Assembly: GCF_003951315.1 (NCBI RefSeq)
Contig: NZ_QLJH01000014.1
Span: forward strand, 47,909 to 111,908
Direction of reading: 5' to 3'
Origin: Sphingomonas sp. S-NIH.Pt15_0812
GTDB taxonomy: Bacteria; Pseudomonadota; Alphaproteobacteria; Sphingomonadales; Sphingomonadaceae
DNA length: 64,000 nucleotides
Position 1 is the stretch's first letter, and the number at the start of each line of letters is the position of its first letter. Made by a program: the position numbers and the translations under genes. Below are positions 47,141 to 57,191 of the stretch, piece by piece. The notes under the pieces are model-generated. The model worked only from the letters and a program-made list of their open reading frames with translations. It did no database searches and was not told the DNA's origin.

Positions 47141-47697
47141 TCGCGATCCGTGCCGCCCAGCCCGGCGACGCGGCGGCGATCGCGGCGATCTATGCGCCGC
47201 ATGTGCTGATCGGCGCGGCCTCGTTCGAGGAAGAGGCCCCCGACGCCGAGACGATGCGGTCGCGGATGGATGCCAGCCAGAGCCTCTATCCCTGGATGGT
47301 CGCGACGCAGGGCGAGGAACAGGGCGGCGTCCTCGCCTATGCCTATGCCAGCGCCTTCCACCCCCGCGCGGCCTATCGCTGGACCGTCGAGACGAGCATC
47401 TATGTCGCCGATGCCGCGCAGCGGCGCGGGGCGGGACGGCTGCTTTATGGTGCGCTGGTCGAGACGCTGCGGGCGCAGGGCTTCACCCAGGCCGTCGGGC
47501 GGATCGCGCTGCCCAATGACGGCTCGATCGCGCTGCACGAGGCGGTCGGCTTTCGCCGGGCGGGGGTGCAGCGCGAGGTCGGCTACAAGCACGGCCGCTG
47601 GATCGATGTCGGCCTGTGGCAGTGCGAACTGGCGCAGCCTGCGACCCCGCCGCAGGAGCCCCTGCCCTTCAAGACCGTCGGCGTGCGGCGGGGCTGA
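47137..47697 (+). CDS. GNAT acetyltransferase, phosphinothricin acetyltransferase-like
   Basis: A 186-residue GNAT protein. The start is the GTG inside the sppA stop (GTGA overlap), giving VIAIRAAQPGDAAAIAAIYA. WTVETSIYVADAAQRRGAGR holds the acetyl-CoA loop near residue 95. The ending HEAVGFRRAGVQREVGYKHG is typical of the Pat/ArsN group, which acetylates phosphinothricin, methionine sulfone or similar amino acids. Substrate here unknown. Translationally coupled to sppA without an obvious functional link. Confidence 0.85.
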   Translation: MIAIRAAQPGDAAAIAAIYAPHVLIGAASFEEEAPDAETMRSRMDASQSLYPWMVATQGEEQGGVLAYAYASAFHPRAAYRWTVETSIYVADAAQRRGAGRLLYGALVETLRAQGFTQAVGRIALPNDGSIALHEAVGFRRAGVQREVGYKHGRWIDVGLWQCELAQPATPPQEPLPFKTVGVRRG

Positions 47698-47747
47698 CCG
47701 GTGCCTTCCGCGCCCTAGACGCGGATGACATCGGGTCGCCCCAAGCC

Positions 47748-47821
47748 GTCATTGCGAACTCAGCGAAGCAATCCGGGGCGTCGCGCGCGGCGGTGGATTG
47801 CTTCGCTTCGCTCGCAATGAC
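47748..47821. repeat. GCGAAGCAATCC-type dispersed inverted repeat
   Basis: Arms 47748-47774 and 47795-47821 are inverted copies matching at 23 of 27 bases, each with GCGAAGCAATCC and GTCATTGCGA. This sequence is a widely dispersed extragenic palindrome in proteobacterial genomes. It lies in the gap between the acetyltransferase and the DUF3429 gene. Confidence 0.85.
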
Positions 47822-47851
47822 GATCGCCGGTCAGGGGCACGTCACCGGGTC

Positions 47852-48310
47852 CTAGACGCGAACGACATAAAGTAGCAGCGCCGCGACCGAGACGATGGCG
47901 ATCGCCATTTGCGGCCAGCGCAAATGGGCGAAATGGGCGGGCGCATTCCCGGCCCGCGCCGCATGCGTGTCGAGCACCGGCACCAGCACATAGCCGACCA
48001 ACAGCAGCACGAGCGCGATCGACCCGACCGGCACGACCAGCGCCAGTCCCGCCGGTACGAAATAGGCGAGCATCGTCGCGATCTCGACCCCGGTCGATGC
48101 GCGCGGATTGCCGAAGCCGAACCCGCGCCGCACCCCGGCGACGAAGATCAGGATCATTGCGCCCCAGATGATCGCCAGCCGCACCGCCAGCATCGGCCAG
48201 GGCGGCAGCAGCAGCCAGGCCCCGAGTGCGGCAAGGGCGAGCGGCAGCATCGGCCCGAAGCCGAAGATGATGCTGTTCAGGGGGATGCGGGGGTTGTCGG
48301 CGCGGCTCAT
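47852..48310 (-). CDS. DUF3429 family membrane protein
   Basis: A 152-residue protein with five hydrophobic helices. It opens IPLNSIIFGFGPMLPLALAA and has IIWGAMILIFVAGVRRGFGF, the pattern I associate with DUF3429. Function unknown. The start at 48310 gives MSRADNPRIPLN; the frame is open upstream but without support. Confidence 0.72.
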   Translation of the reverse strand: MSRADNPRIPLNSIIFGFGPMLPLALAALGAWLLLPPWPMLAVRLAIIWGAMILIFVAGVRRGFGFGNPRASTGVEIATMLAYFVPAGLALVVPVGSIALVLLLVGYVLVPVLDTHAARAGNAPAHFAHLRWPQMAIAIVSVAALLLYVVRV

Positions 48311-48398
48311 GGCGCGGGAAACGCCGTTCCCCACCGGATGTTGCGCGGTCAGGCGGGGAACAGGCCGGGGTCGACCCGGCTTCCCGGAACCCGGACGC

Positions 48399-48430
48399 AA
48401 AAAAGCCGGAGAGGTCGCCCTCCCCGGCTT
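48399..48430 (-). terminator. Intrinsic terminator of groES-groEL
   Basis: Minus strand: AAGCCGGGGAGG, GCGA tetraloop, CCTCTCCGGCTT, then TTTT (48403-48414 with 48419-48430). Twelve pairs with one G-U on the minus strand. It starts 70 bases after the groEL stop. Confidence 0.92.
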
Positions 48431-48499
48431 CTTCGTCTGTGGACAGAGCGTCCGGAAAACCGGACCGACCCGAGGCCGATCCGCTTTCCCGGCAGCGGC

Positions 48500-50522
<2,023 letters not shown>

Positions 50523-50557
50523 TGCTAGGTGTCCCTTTTGGTCAGTGTTACAAATTT

Positions 50558-50584
50558 CTGGCACTCTGCTGATGCGAGTGCCAA
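50558..50584 (-). promoter_or_regulatory. CIRCE operator of groESL
   Basis: On the minus strand: TTGGCACTC, nine-base spacer GCATCAGCA, GAGTGCCAG. This differs from the consensus arms TTAGCACTC and GAGTGCTAA only at the inner-outer edge bases. The known ligand of CIRCE is the HrcA repressor, whose gene is not in this window. It lies 36 bases before the groES ATG. Confidence 0.93.
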
Positions 50585-50591
50585 CGACCGG

Positions 50592-50620
50592 GATATGTGG
50601 CGGGCCCTACCCACCGTCAA
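50592..50620 (-). promoter_or_regulatory. Probable groESL promoter
   Basis: Minus strand TTGACG (50620-50615), 17-base spacer, CATATC (50597-50592), placing the start site at the CIRCE element as expected for HrcA repression. The -10 is weak, so this is a moderate call. Confidence 0.5.
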
Positions 50621-50683
50621 CGGGGGCTGGTGAAATTTTTCGGAACCGAACGGGCGGCGCGGCATTGCCGCCGCCGACCTTCC

Positions 50684-50902
50684 TCACTCGGCGGGTGCGA
50701 CCCCATCGGCATTGACCAGCGCCGGGCCAACCAGCGTACCGACCAGCCGCACGCGCTTCTCGACCAGGTCGACGGGGGTGCGGTGGAGTTCCAGTTCGTA
50801 CCGGCCGCCCTGGTCGCGGCGCAGATAGAAAGCCCCGCCATCGCGGATCAGCGTTCCGGTCTCGTCGATCTTGGCGCCCACACCCAACATGCCGGCGATC
50901 AT
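50684..50902 (-). CDS. Small DUF5818-like protein
   Basis: A 72-residue protein starting MIAGMLGVGAKIDETGTLIR and containing AFYLRRDQGGRYELELHR. I recognise this as similar to the DUF5818 family of sphingomonads; function unknown. It looks like a small beta-rich domain that could bind nucleic acid or sugar, but nothing proves it. No signal peptide. It lies 61 bases after the MATE exporter stop on the same strand, and upstream of nothing on that strand but groESL, which has its own promoter. Confidence 0.65.
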   Translation of the reverse strand: MIAGMLGVGAKIDETGTLIRDGGAFYLRRDQGGRYELELHRTPVDLVEKRVRLVGTLVGPALVNADGVAPAE

Positions 50903-50982
50903 ATCAGACCCGCCGGGCGGGGAAAGATGCTGTTCGGCCCGATCGTCTCGGCTTGGATCGGAATTCCCGCTATCTTGTTGAT

Positions 50983-52362
50983 CTATGATGCAAGGATCAG
51001 TGCGCGCCGGCCATGCCAGCGCCACAGCAGCAGCGCCGACACCACGCCCAGCCCCGCCGCCAGTCCCCACCACACCCCCATCGGGCCCATCCCGAGCGGA
51101 AAGGCGAGCAGCGCGGCGATGACGAATCCGATCGCCCAATAGCCGAAGATCTGGAGCATCATCGGCACGCGTGTATCCTGCACGCCGCGCAGCACGCCCG
51201 CCGCCACCGCCTGCGCGCCGTCGAACAGCTGGAACAGCGCGGCCACGCCGAGCAGCTCGATCGCCAGCGCCGCCTCCGCGCCCTGGGTCGCGGGATCGAC
51301 ATAGAGGCGCACCAGCAGGCCCGGCACCGCCCAGAGCAGCATGGCGGTCGCGGCCATCACGCCGATGCCGCTGACGATCGCCACCCGGCCGGCGCGCGCG
51401 ACCCACAGGGCATCCTTCGCGCCATAGGCGAAGCCGACCCGGATCGTCGCCGCCTGGGCGATGCCGAACGGAATCTGGAAGGCGATGGCGGCGATGTTGA
51501 GCGCGACCGCATGAGCATCGATCGCGGTGACGGAGATACGCCCCATCAACAGGCCCGCGCTGCCGAACAGCCCGCCCTCCGCGATCCAGCCGAGCGCGAT
51601 CGGCGCGCCCAGCGTCGCGATCTCGACCATGCGCGCCCCCTCCGGCCGCCACCAGCGACCGAACAGGTGGAAGCGGCGCAGCCGCCGGTCGCGCCACAGG
51701 ATCAGGGCATAGGCGAAGGTCGCGGTCACGGAGACGGTGACGCTGGCCAGCGCCGATCCGCGCAGGCCCAGGGCCGGCAGGCCGAAATGACCGAAGACCA
51801 GTGCGTAATTGGCCAACAGCCCGACCACGAGGCTGATCGCCGTCACCAGCAGCGCCCAGCCCGGCTGTCCCAGCGCCGCCGCCGTCATCCGCATCAGCGC
51901 GGACAGCACCGCCGGGATCACCGCCAGCGACAGGATGCGGCAGAACGCGCCCGCCTGCGCCGCGACCGCCGCATCCTGCCCGGCGAGACGCAGCAACGGC
52001 GCGGTGAGGTTCAGCACCAGCATCGCGACCAGCCCGCCCGCGACGGCCAGCCACATCCCCATGCGGAACGAACGGCGCACCTGCCGCACCGCGCCGACCC
52101 GCCGGCCGATCGCGGCCGCGATGAGCGGCTCGGCCGCGCCGACCAGCCCGACCATGCCGAAGCCGAGGATATGGAACAGGAACACGCCCAGCGTCGCCGC
52201 CGCGAACGGCACCGCGCCCAACCGCGCGACGAAGACCACGTCGATGGCGAACACCGCCATCTGCAAGAGATTCGCCGCGACCAGCGGCCCCGCCAGCCGC
52301 GCCAATGCGCGCGCTTCGCCCCGCCAATCGGCGGGCGCCTGGCCAAGAGAGTCCACCGACAT
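50983..52362 (-). CDS. MATE family efflux transporter (NorM-like)
   Basis: A 459-residue, 12-helix cation-driven multidrug exporter. N-lobe signatures are ARLAGPLVAANLLQMAVFAI and RRVGAVRQVRRSFRMG, followed by LMRMTAAALGQPGW. The C-lobe repeats them with NIAAIAFQIPFGIAQAATIR. The start at 52362 gives MSVDSLGQAPADWRGEARAL. The frame is open to 52806, but that region is the coding start of the divergent gene. Substrate unpredictable. Confidence 0.92.
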   Translation of the reverse strand: MSVDSLGQAPADWRGEARALARLAGPLVAANLLQMAVFAIDVVFVARLGAVPFAAATLGVFLFHILGFGMVGLVGAAEPLIAAAIGRRVGAVRQVRRSFRMGMWLAVAGGLVAMLVLNLTAPLLRLAGQDAAVAAQAGAFCRILSLAVIPAVLSALMRMTAAALGQPGWALLVTAISLVVGLLANYALVFGHFGLPALGLRGSALASVTVSVTATFAYALILWRDRRLRRFHLFGRWWRPEGARMVEIATLGAPIALGWIAEGGLFGSAGLLMGRISVTAIDAHAVALNIAAIAFQIPFGIAQAATIRVGFAYGAKDALWVARAGRVAIVSGIGVMAATAMLLWAVPGLLVRLYVDPATQGAEAALAIELLGVAALFQLFDGAQAVAAGVLRGVQDTRVPMMLQIFGYWAIGFVIAALLAFPLGMGPMGVWWGLAAGLGVVSALLLWRWHGRRALILAS

Positions 52363-52489
52363 GCGCCGCGCTCTAGGCGGAACGCCGGTGTAAGGGAATG
52401 GCGGCGGCCGATAGATTGGTGTTGCGCGGCCGCATCGATCCGTGACACCTGCCCAAGCCTGCCCCTTCGCTGGAGACCGCCTGTTCCCC

Positions 52490-54949
52490 ATGGCGAACGA
52501 TGCCGCCTCCCCGCCCGCCGCGCCGCTGTTCGATGCCGGACTCCACGCCCGGCGCTGGATCGACGAATATTGCGCCCGCGCGCCCGCCGCCGACATGCTG
52601 CGCGCCGGCAGCCCTGCGCCGTGGCGCGCGATGTTCGAGGAACTGGCCGCCGTTGCCTCCGACGATCTGGGCCATGCGCGCGAACGGGTGCAGCGCCACG
52701 CCGCCGACATGGGCACCGGCTTCCGCGTCATCGGCGAGATGGAGGAGCGCCCCTGGCCGGTCTCGCCCGTGCCGCTGCTGATCGAGACGGGCGAATGGGC
52801 CGGCATCGCCGCCGGCGTGATCCAGCGCGCCGAGTTGCTCGAACGCGTCGTCGCGGATCTCTATGGCGAGGCGAAGCTGGTGACGGACGGGGTGCTGCCC
52901 GCCGCCCTGGTCACCGGCAGCCCGCTGTTCCTGCGGCCGATGGTCGGACTGACCCCGCCGGGCGGCCGGCATCTGCATTTCATCGCCTTCGACCTGGCGC
53001 GGGGGCCGAGCGGCGAGTGGCGCGTGCTCGCCGATCACCTGCGCGCGCCCGCCGGTGCAGGCTATGCGCTGGAGAATCGGCTGGCGGTCGGGCGGACGCT
53101 GGGCGGACTCCAGGCCAAGCTCAACGTCCAGCGCCATGCCCCCTTCTTTGCGGCGTGGCGCGCCGGTCTGGCCGCGCTCTGCCGGCGGACCGACCCGCGA
53201 ATCGGACTGCTGACGCCCGGCCGCTACAATCCCAGCTATCCCGAGCAGGCGCATCTGGCGCGCTATCTGGGGCTGTTGCTGGTCGAGGGCGCGGACCTCG
53301 CCGCGCTGGAGGACCAGGTCTATGTCCGCACGATCGGCGGGCTGAAGCGGATCGACGCGCTGTGGCGGCGGCTCGATCCGCGCCTGCTCGACCCGCTCGC
53401 CTTCGACACCCATTCGCAGATCGGCGTGCCCGGCCTGATCGACGCCTTCGCCGCCGGCAATGTCGTGCTCGCCAATGCGCCGGGCACCGGCGTGCTGGAG
53501 GCTCCGGCCTTCCACGCCTTCATGCCCGCACTGGCCCAGGCGGTGCTGGGCGAGGGCCTGCGCCTGCCGACCATCGCGACCTGGTGGTGCGGCGGTGAAG
53601 CCGAGCGCGCGCATGTCGCCGCGAATCTCGACACCCTGACCATCGGTCCGGCCTTCCAGCACCTGCCCTTCGGCCTGGCGGAGGATGCGCCGCGCGCCGC
53701 GCTGCTCGCCGACCTGGCGCGGCGGCCGCAGGATTATGTCGGGCAGGAGCAGGTCCGGCTGTCGACCATGCCGGTGGTGATCGACGACCGGCTGGAAGCG
53801 CGGCCCTTCACCCTGCGCGTCTTCCTGGCGCGGGGCGGCGATGGCGGCTGGGTGGTGATGCCCGGCGGCTTCGGCCGGATCGGCGAGCATCCCGAGGCCA
53901 CCGCCTCGGTGATCGGCGAGGGGCTGTGGTCGGCCGATGTCTGCGTCCACGGGCCGGACCCGGTGGCGCCCGTGTCGCTGCTGACCGCGCCCGATTCGCT
54001 CCATGTCCGCCGCAATCCGGGCACGCTGCCCAGCCGGGTCGCGGACAATTTCTTCTGGCTCGGCCGCTATCTGGAGCGGGGCGAGGCGCTGCTCGGCGCG
54101 ATCCGCGTGCTGCTCGGCCATTCGATCGACGTGGAGGCGGGCGCGGTGCTGCCCCCCGCGACGCTCGGCCGGCTGGTCGGCGCGATCGAGGGGGCGGGCG
54201 CGGCGGCGCATCCACCCTCGCTGTCGCGCGCCGCGCTGACCGCCTTCGCCAAGCAGGCGATGGAGGATGACGGCTTCCACTCGGTCGCCCGCATCAACCG
54301 CCACGCCCGCACGATCGGCGAGGGATCGCGCGACCGGCTGTCGGCGGACATGGTGCGGCTGCTCGAAGCGCCCTTCCCCAGCCAGCGCGGGATGCTGGAG
54401 CGCGCCGGCTCGCTCCAGCGCCGCTATGCCGCGATCGCCGGCCTGTCGGCGGAGCATATGGTCCGCACCTCGGCCTGGCGCTTCCACGATCTGGGCCGGC
54501 GGATCGAGCGCGCGATGGGCATCGCCCGCGCGGTGCGGCTGTTCGGCATGGCGGGGGCGAGCATCGACGACCTGTCGACGCTGCTCGACCTGGCCGACAG
54601 CCAGATCAGCTATCGCCAGCGTTACCCGACCGGCATCGCGCGGGTGGCGGTGGTCGATCTGGTCGCGCTCGACCCCGGCAATCCGCGCAGCATCGCCTTC
54701 CAGACCGAGCGGATCGGCGCGCGCCTGGCCGAACTGCCGGTCCTGAGCGACGACGAGATGGCCGAGCCGCAACAGGCGCAGGCGACCGCGCTCCACGCCA
54801 TCGTCGTCACCGCCGAGGCCGCGACGCTCGACGCCGACGTGCTGGGCGATATCGAGCGGCGGCTGGGGATGCTGGCCGATGCGGTCGCCCGCCGCTATTT
54901 CCTGCAAGGCGCGGAGCCGCTGCGCGCGACCGGGCTGACGCTGGCATGA
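52490..54949 (+). CDS. Circularly permuted ATP-grasp / alpha-E fusion protein
   Basis: A protein of about 819 residues joining two units often encoded separately. Residues 1-500 form a circularly permuted ATP-grasp ligase (DUF404/DUF407 type; YNPSYPEQAHLARYLGLLLV and DQVYVRTIGGLKRIDALWRR, GNVVLANAPGTGVLEAPAF). Residues about 508-815 form an alpha-E domain (DUF403; RVADNFFWLGRYLERGEALL). Published genomics links this pair to amidoligase-based peptide modification; no substrate is known. Start uncertain: ATG 52490, or GTG 52442. It overlaps the transglutaminase gene by four bases. Confidence 0.88.
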   Translation: MANDAASPPAAPLFDAGLHARRWIDEYCARAPAADMLRAGSPAPWRAMFEELAAVASDDLGHARERVQRHAADMGTGFRVIGEMEERPWPVSPVPLLIETGEWAGIAAGVIQRAELLERVVADLYGEAKLVTDGVLPAALVTGSPLFLRPMVGLTPPGGRHLHFIAFDLARGPSGEWRVLADHLRAPAGAGYALENRLAVGRTLGGLQAKLNVQRHAPFFAAWRAGLAALCRRTDPRIGLLTPGRYNPSYPEQAHLARYLGLLLVEGADLAALEDQVYVRTIGGLKRIDALWRRLDPRLLDPLAFDTHSQIGVPGLIDAFAAGNVVLANAPGTGVLEAPAFHAFMPALAQAVLGEGLRLPTIATWWCGGEAERAHVAANLDTLTIGPAFQHLPFGLAEDAPRAALLADLARRPQDYVGQEQVRLSTMPVVIDDRLEARPFTLRVFLARGGDGGWVVMPGGFGRIGEHPEATASVIGEGLWSADVCVHGPDPVAPVSLLTAPDSLHVRRNPGTLPSRVADNFFWLGRYLERGEALLGAIRVLLGHSIDVEAGAVLPPATLGRLVGAIEGAGAAAHPPSLSRAALTAFAKQAMEDDGFHSVARINRHARTIGEGSRDRLSADMVRLLEAPFPSQRGMLERAGSLQRRYAAIAGLSAEHMVRTSAWRFHDLGRRIERAMGIARAVRLFGMAGASIDDLSTLLDLADSQISYRQRYPTGIARVAVVDLVALDPGNPRSIAFQTERIGARLAELPVLSDDEMAEPQQAQATALHAIVVTAEAATLDADVLGDIERRLGMLADAVARRYFLQGAEPLRATGLTLA

Positions 54950-55827
54950 CGACCTACGACATCCGCCACCGGACCCGCTTCGACTATGGCGCGCAGGTGA
55001 AGTTCGCGCGCTGCAACCTGCGGCTGAAGCCGATCGACTGGCCGGGCCAGCGGCTGGAGGCGTACAACCTCTCCGCCGAGCCGACCGGGCGCCTCTCCCC
55101 GGCCCGTGCCGAGGCGGGGCTCGCCAACGTCACCCGGCTGGTGGTCGACACGCCGGTGCGGACGCTGACGATCGAGAGCGTCGCGCGGGTGACGGTCGAC
55201 CGGCTGGTGCCGGTGCCCGCCGCCGACGACCCGACGCTGGCGGAGATTGCGGCGCTGGCACGGACCAGCCGCGACCTGTCGGCGGCGGGACCGGCGGCCT
55301 ATCTCTACCCCTCGCCGCTGATCCCGCTCGACCGCGACATCGCCGCCTGGTGCGCGCCCGATCTCGACCCGGATCGCGGCAGCCTGGAGGCGGGGATCGC
55401 GCTGGCGCTGCGCATCCAGCGCGAGTTCCAGTTCGACGCCACCGCCACCCTGGTCGACACGCCGCCGGCCCAGGCGTTCCGCCAGCGGCGCGGCGTGTGC
55501 CAGGATTTCGCGCAGATCATGATCGCCGGGCTTCGCGGCGCGGGCCTGCCCGCCGCCTATGCCTCCGGCTATATCCGGACCATCCCGCCGCCGGGCCAGG
55601 CGCGGCTGGTCGGCGCGGACGCGACCCATGCCTGGGTGCTGCTCTGGTGCGGGCCGGCGCGCGGCTGGGTCGGGCTGGACCCCACCAACGGCATCTGGAT
55701 GGCGAGCGACCATATCGTGATGGCGGTCGGCCGCGACTATGCCGAGATCGCACCCGTCGACGGCGTGGTGCTGGGTTCGGGCGCGCAGGCGATGGACGTC
55801 AGCGTCGATGTCGCGCCGGTGGAGTGA
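54946..55827 (+). CDS. Transglutaminase-family protein (COG1305-like)
   Basis: A 293-residue cytoplasmic protein with an N-terminal beta domain (TYDIRHRTRFDYGAQVKFAR) and a transglutaminase-like core. The catalytic triad is visible: Cys in RRGVCQDFAQIMIAGLR near 184, His in ADATHAWVLLWCG near 227, and Asp in GLDPTNGIW near 244. Its start overlaps the ATP-grasp/alpha-E stop (ATGA). The same trio is conserved in many bacteria as a putative peptide ligase and protease or cross-linker system. Confidence 0.92.
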   Translation: MTTYDIRHRTRFDYGAQVKFARCNLRLKPIDWPGQRLEAYNLSAEPTGRLSPARAEAGLANVTRLVVDTPVRTLTIESVARVTVDRLVPVPAADDPTLAEIAALARTSRDLSAAGPAAYLYPSPLIPLDRDIAAWCAPDLDPDRGSLEAGIALALRIQREFQFDATATLVDTPPAQAFRQRRGVCQDFAQIMIAGLRGAGLPAAYASGYIRTIPPPGQARLVGADATHAWVLLWCGPARGWVGLDPTNGIWMASDHIVMAVGRDYAEIAPVDGVVLGSGAQAMDVSVDVAPVE

Positions 55828-55878
55828 AGGCGGGGGTCAGCGGTTCGTATAAGGGCGTCACCCTCTTCCCCCCTCCCG

Positions 55879-55970
55879 CTCCCCGGCGAAAGCCGGGACC
55901 GGGTCGGGAAGGTTGCAGTCATGGAGCGCCGCGCGTCGTCACCATCGTCCCCCAACCTTCGCCGGGGAAT
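55879..55970. repeat. REP-like inverted repeat
   Basis: CCCCGGCGAAAGCCGGG near 55881-55897 faces CCTTCGCCGGGGAAT at 55956-55970. GGGAAGGTTG and CCCAACCTT inside extend the pairing. It is a diverged copy of the 7901 and 27725 family, in the gap between the transglutaminase and the thioesterase. Confidence 0.75.
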
Positions 55971-56035
55971 AAGGGAACGGGAAAGGAAACGCCGTCGCAC
56001 CCCCGCACGAACCATGCCCGGCCCGCGCGTGAGGA

Positions 56036-56425
56036 TCAGAAGAACCGGTCGACCACGCTCTTCGCCAGACGCGCCGGGCGCAGCGTCTCGGCGTCCAGGC
56101 AGCACCAGCTCGACTTGACCTCGGCCAGCACTTCCTCGCCCCGGCGGATCACCGTTTCGTAAAAGGCCCGCGCGCCCTGCACCTTCTCCAGGATGACGGT
56201 GGCGATCACCTCGTCTTCGAGGAAGGCCGGCTTGCGATAGGTGATCTCATGCTTCAGCGCGACCCAGAGATGCTCGGCCACCGCCTCGGCGGGGGCGAGC
56301 TTTTCCCAATGGCTGACGACGGCATGCTGCACCCATTTCAGGTAGCTGGCATTGTTGACATGCCCCATGAAGTCGATGTCCGCGGGATCGACCGCGATCG
56401 GATATTGATGGGGGATCGTTGTCAT
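56036..56425 (-). CDS. Acyl-CoA thioesterase (4-hydroxybenzoyl-CoA thioesterase type)
   Basis: A 129-residue hot-dog thioesterase. The catalytic Asp motif is VDPADIDFMGHVNNASYLKW near residues 11-30, typical of YbgC/FcbC-type enzymes. YRKPAFLEDEVIATV follows. Substrate unknown. The start at 56425 (MTTIPHQYP) is chosen over 56434 on family grounds, since neither has a well-spaced ribosome site. A 118-base gap separates it from the divergent Gre-like gene. Confidence 0.88.
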   Translation of the reverse strand: MTTIPHQYPIAVDPADIDFMGHVNNASYLKWVQHAVVSHWEKLAPAEAVAEHLWVALKHEITYRKPAFLEDEVIATVILEKVQGARAFYETVIRRGEEVLAEVKSSWCCLDAETLRPARLAKSVVDRFF

Positions 56426-56543
56426 GACTCCCATATAGCATGCCCGGCCCCCCGATGCGAACCGATGCCCCCTCCGTTCACCGTATCCGCCTGCTTTCGC
56501 GCGCGCCCCGCCGTCCCTATGTGCCGGTGATGGACATGCCATC

Positions 56544-56999
56544 ATGAGCGTCGCCTTCCGCCGCGAAAGCGACGAGGAGCATCTGGAGCCGAAATTCGAG
56601 CTGCCGATCCCGCCCGGCCCCAATCTGGTGACCGCCGCCGGCCCGGCGCTGCTCGCCGCGCGGGCCGCCGCGATCGAGGCGCAGCTCGCCGGTGCCGAGG
56701 GCGAGGCGCGCGAGCCGCTGCTCCGCGACCTCCGCTACTGGCGGACCCGCGTCGCCACCGCCGTGGTCGCCCCCGCCCCCGCGCCGGACGAGGCGGGGAT
56801 CGGCAGCACCGTCACCTTTCGCCTGAACGACGCGACGCGCACGATCACCATCGTCGGCCACGACGAGGCGGATGCCGAGGCGCGCATCGCCTATGCCGCG
56901 CCGCTCGCCCGCGCGCTGATGGGCGCGGCGGCGGGGGATTGCCTGCCCTTCCAGGGTCGCGACGACGCGATCGAAGTCCTTGATGTGGAGCGCCGATAA
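56544..56999 (+). CDS. GreA/GreB-like transcript-cleavage family protein
   Basis: A 151-residue protein with a short N-terminal region (LLAARAAAIEAQLAGAEGEA, part of a coiled coil) and a C-terminal GreA/GreB domain (GIGSTVTFRLNDATRTITIV, then IAYAAPLARALMGAAAGD). The N-terminal coiled coil is shorter than in GreA, and the acidic tip residues that trigger RNA cleavage are not clear. It may thus be a Gre-like RNA polymerase binder rather than a true cleavage factor. It overlaps the 59-residue gene by one base (TAATG). Confidence 0.8.
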   Translation: MSVAFRRESDEEHLEPKFELPIPPGPNLVTAAGPALLAARAAAIEAQLAGAEGEAREPLLRDLRYWRTRVATAVVAPAPAPDEAGIGSTVTFRLNDATRTITIVGHDEADAEARIAYAAPLARALMGAAAGDCLPFQGRDDAIEVLDVERR

Positions 57000-57178
57000 T
57001 GGCCGAGAAGTTCGAACGCCATCGCCAGCCCTGGAAGCCGGAAGAAGTGCAGAAGCTGCACCAGCTCGCCAAGAAGGGTATGGCGCTGAAGGCGATCGCC
57101 AAGGCGCTGACCCGCAGCGAGGAGTCGGTCAAGGACCGCGCCAAGGCAGACGGCCTGTCGATCGCCAAGCTGCGATAG
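56999..57178 (+). CDS. 59-residue Myb/SANT-like putative DNA-binding protein
   Basis: A very short gene reading MAEKFERHRQPWKPEEVQKL, then a helix-turn-helix-like KKGMALKAIAKALTRSEESV and a basic end. The W-x-PEEV opening and Ala-rich middle helix resemble Myb/SANT or GcrA-type N-terminal helices. Its ATG is nested in the stop of the Gre-like gene (TAATG), so the two are translationally coupled. A flavoprotein starts 13 bases later. Role unknown; a small regulator of polymerase or DNA is a guess. Confidence 0.75.
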   Translation: MAEKFERHRQPWKPEEVQKLHQLAKKGMALKAIAKALTRSEESVKDRAKADGLSIAKLR

Positions 57179-57191
57179 GGCCCGACAATCC

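Noticed and set aside
51013..53598. An 861-codon plus-strand frame across the MATE gene and into the ATP-grasp gene
   Set aside because: It spans two divergent real genes in the wrong frames and reads as Arg/His/Gln-rich.
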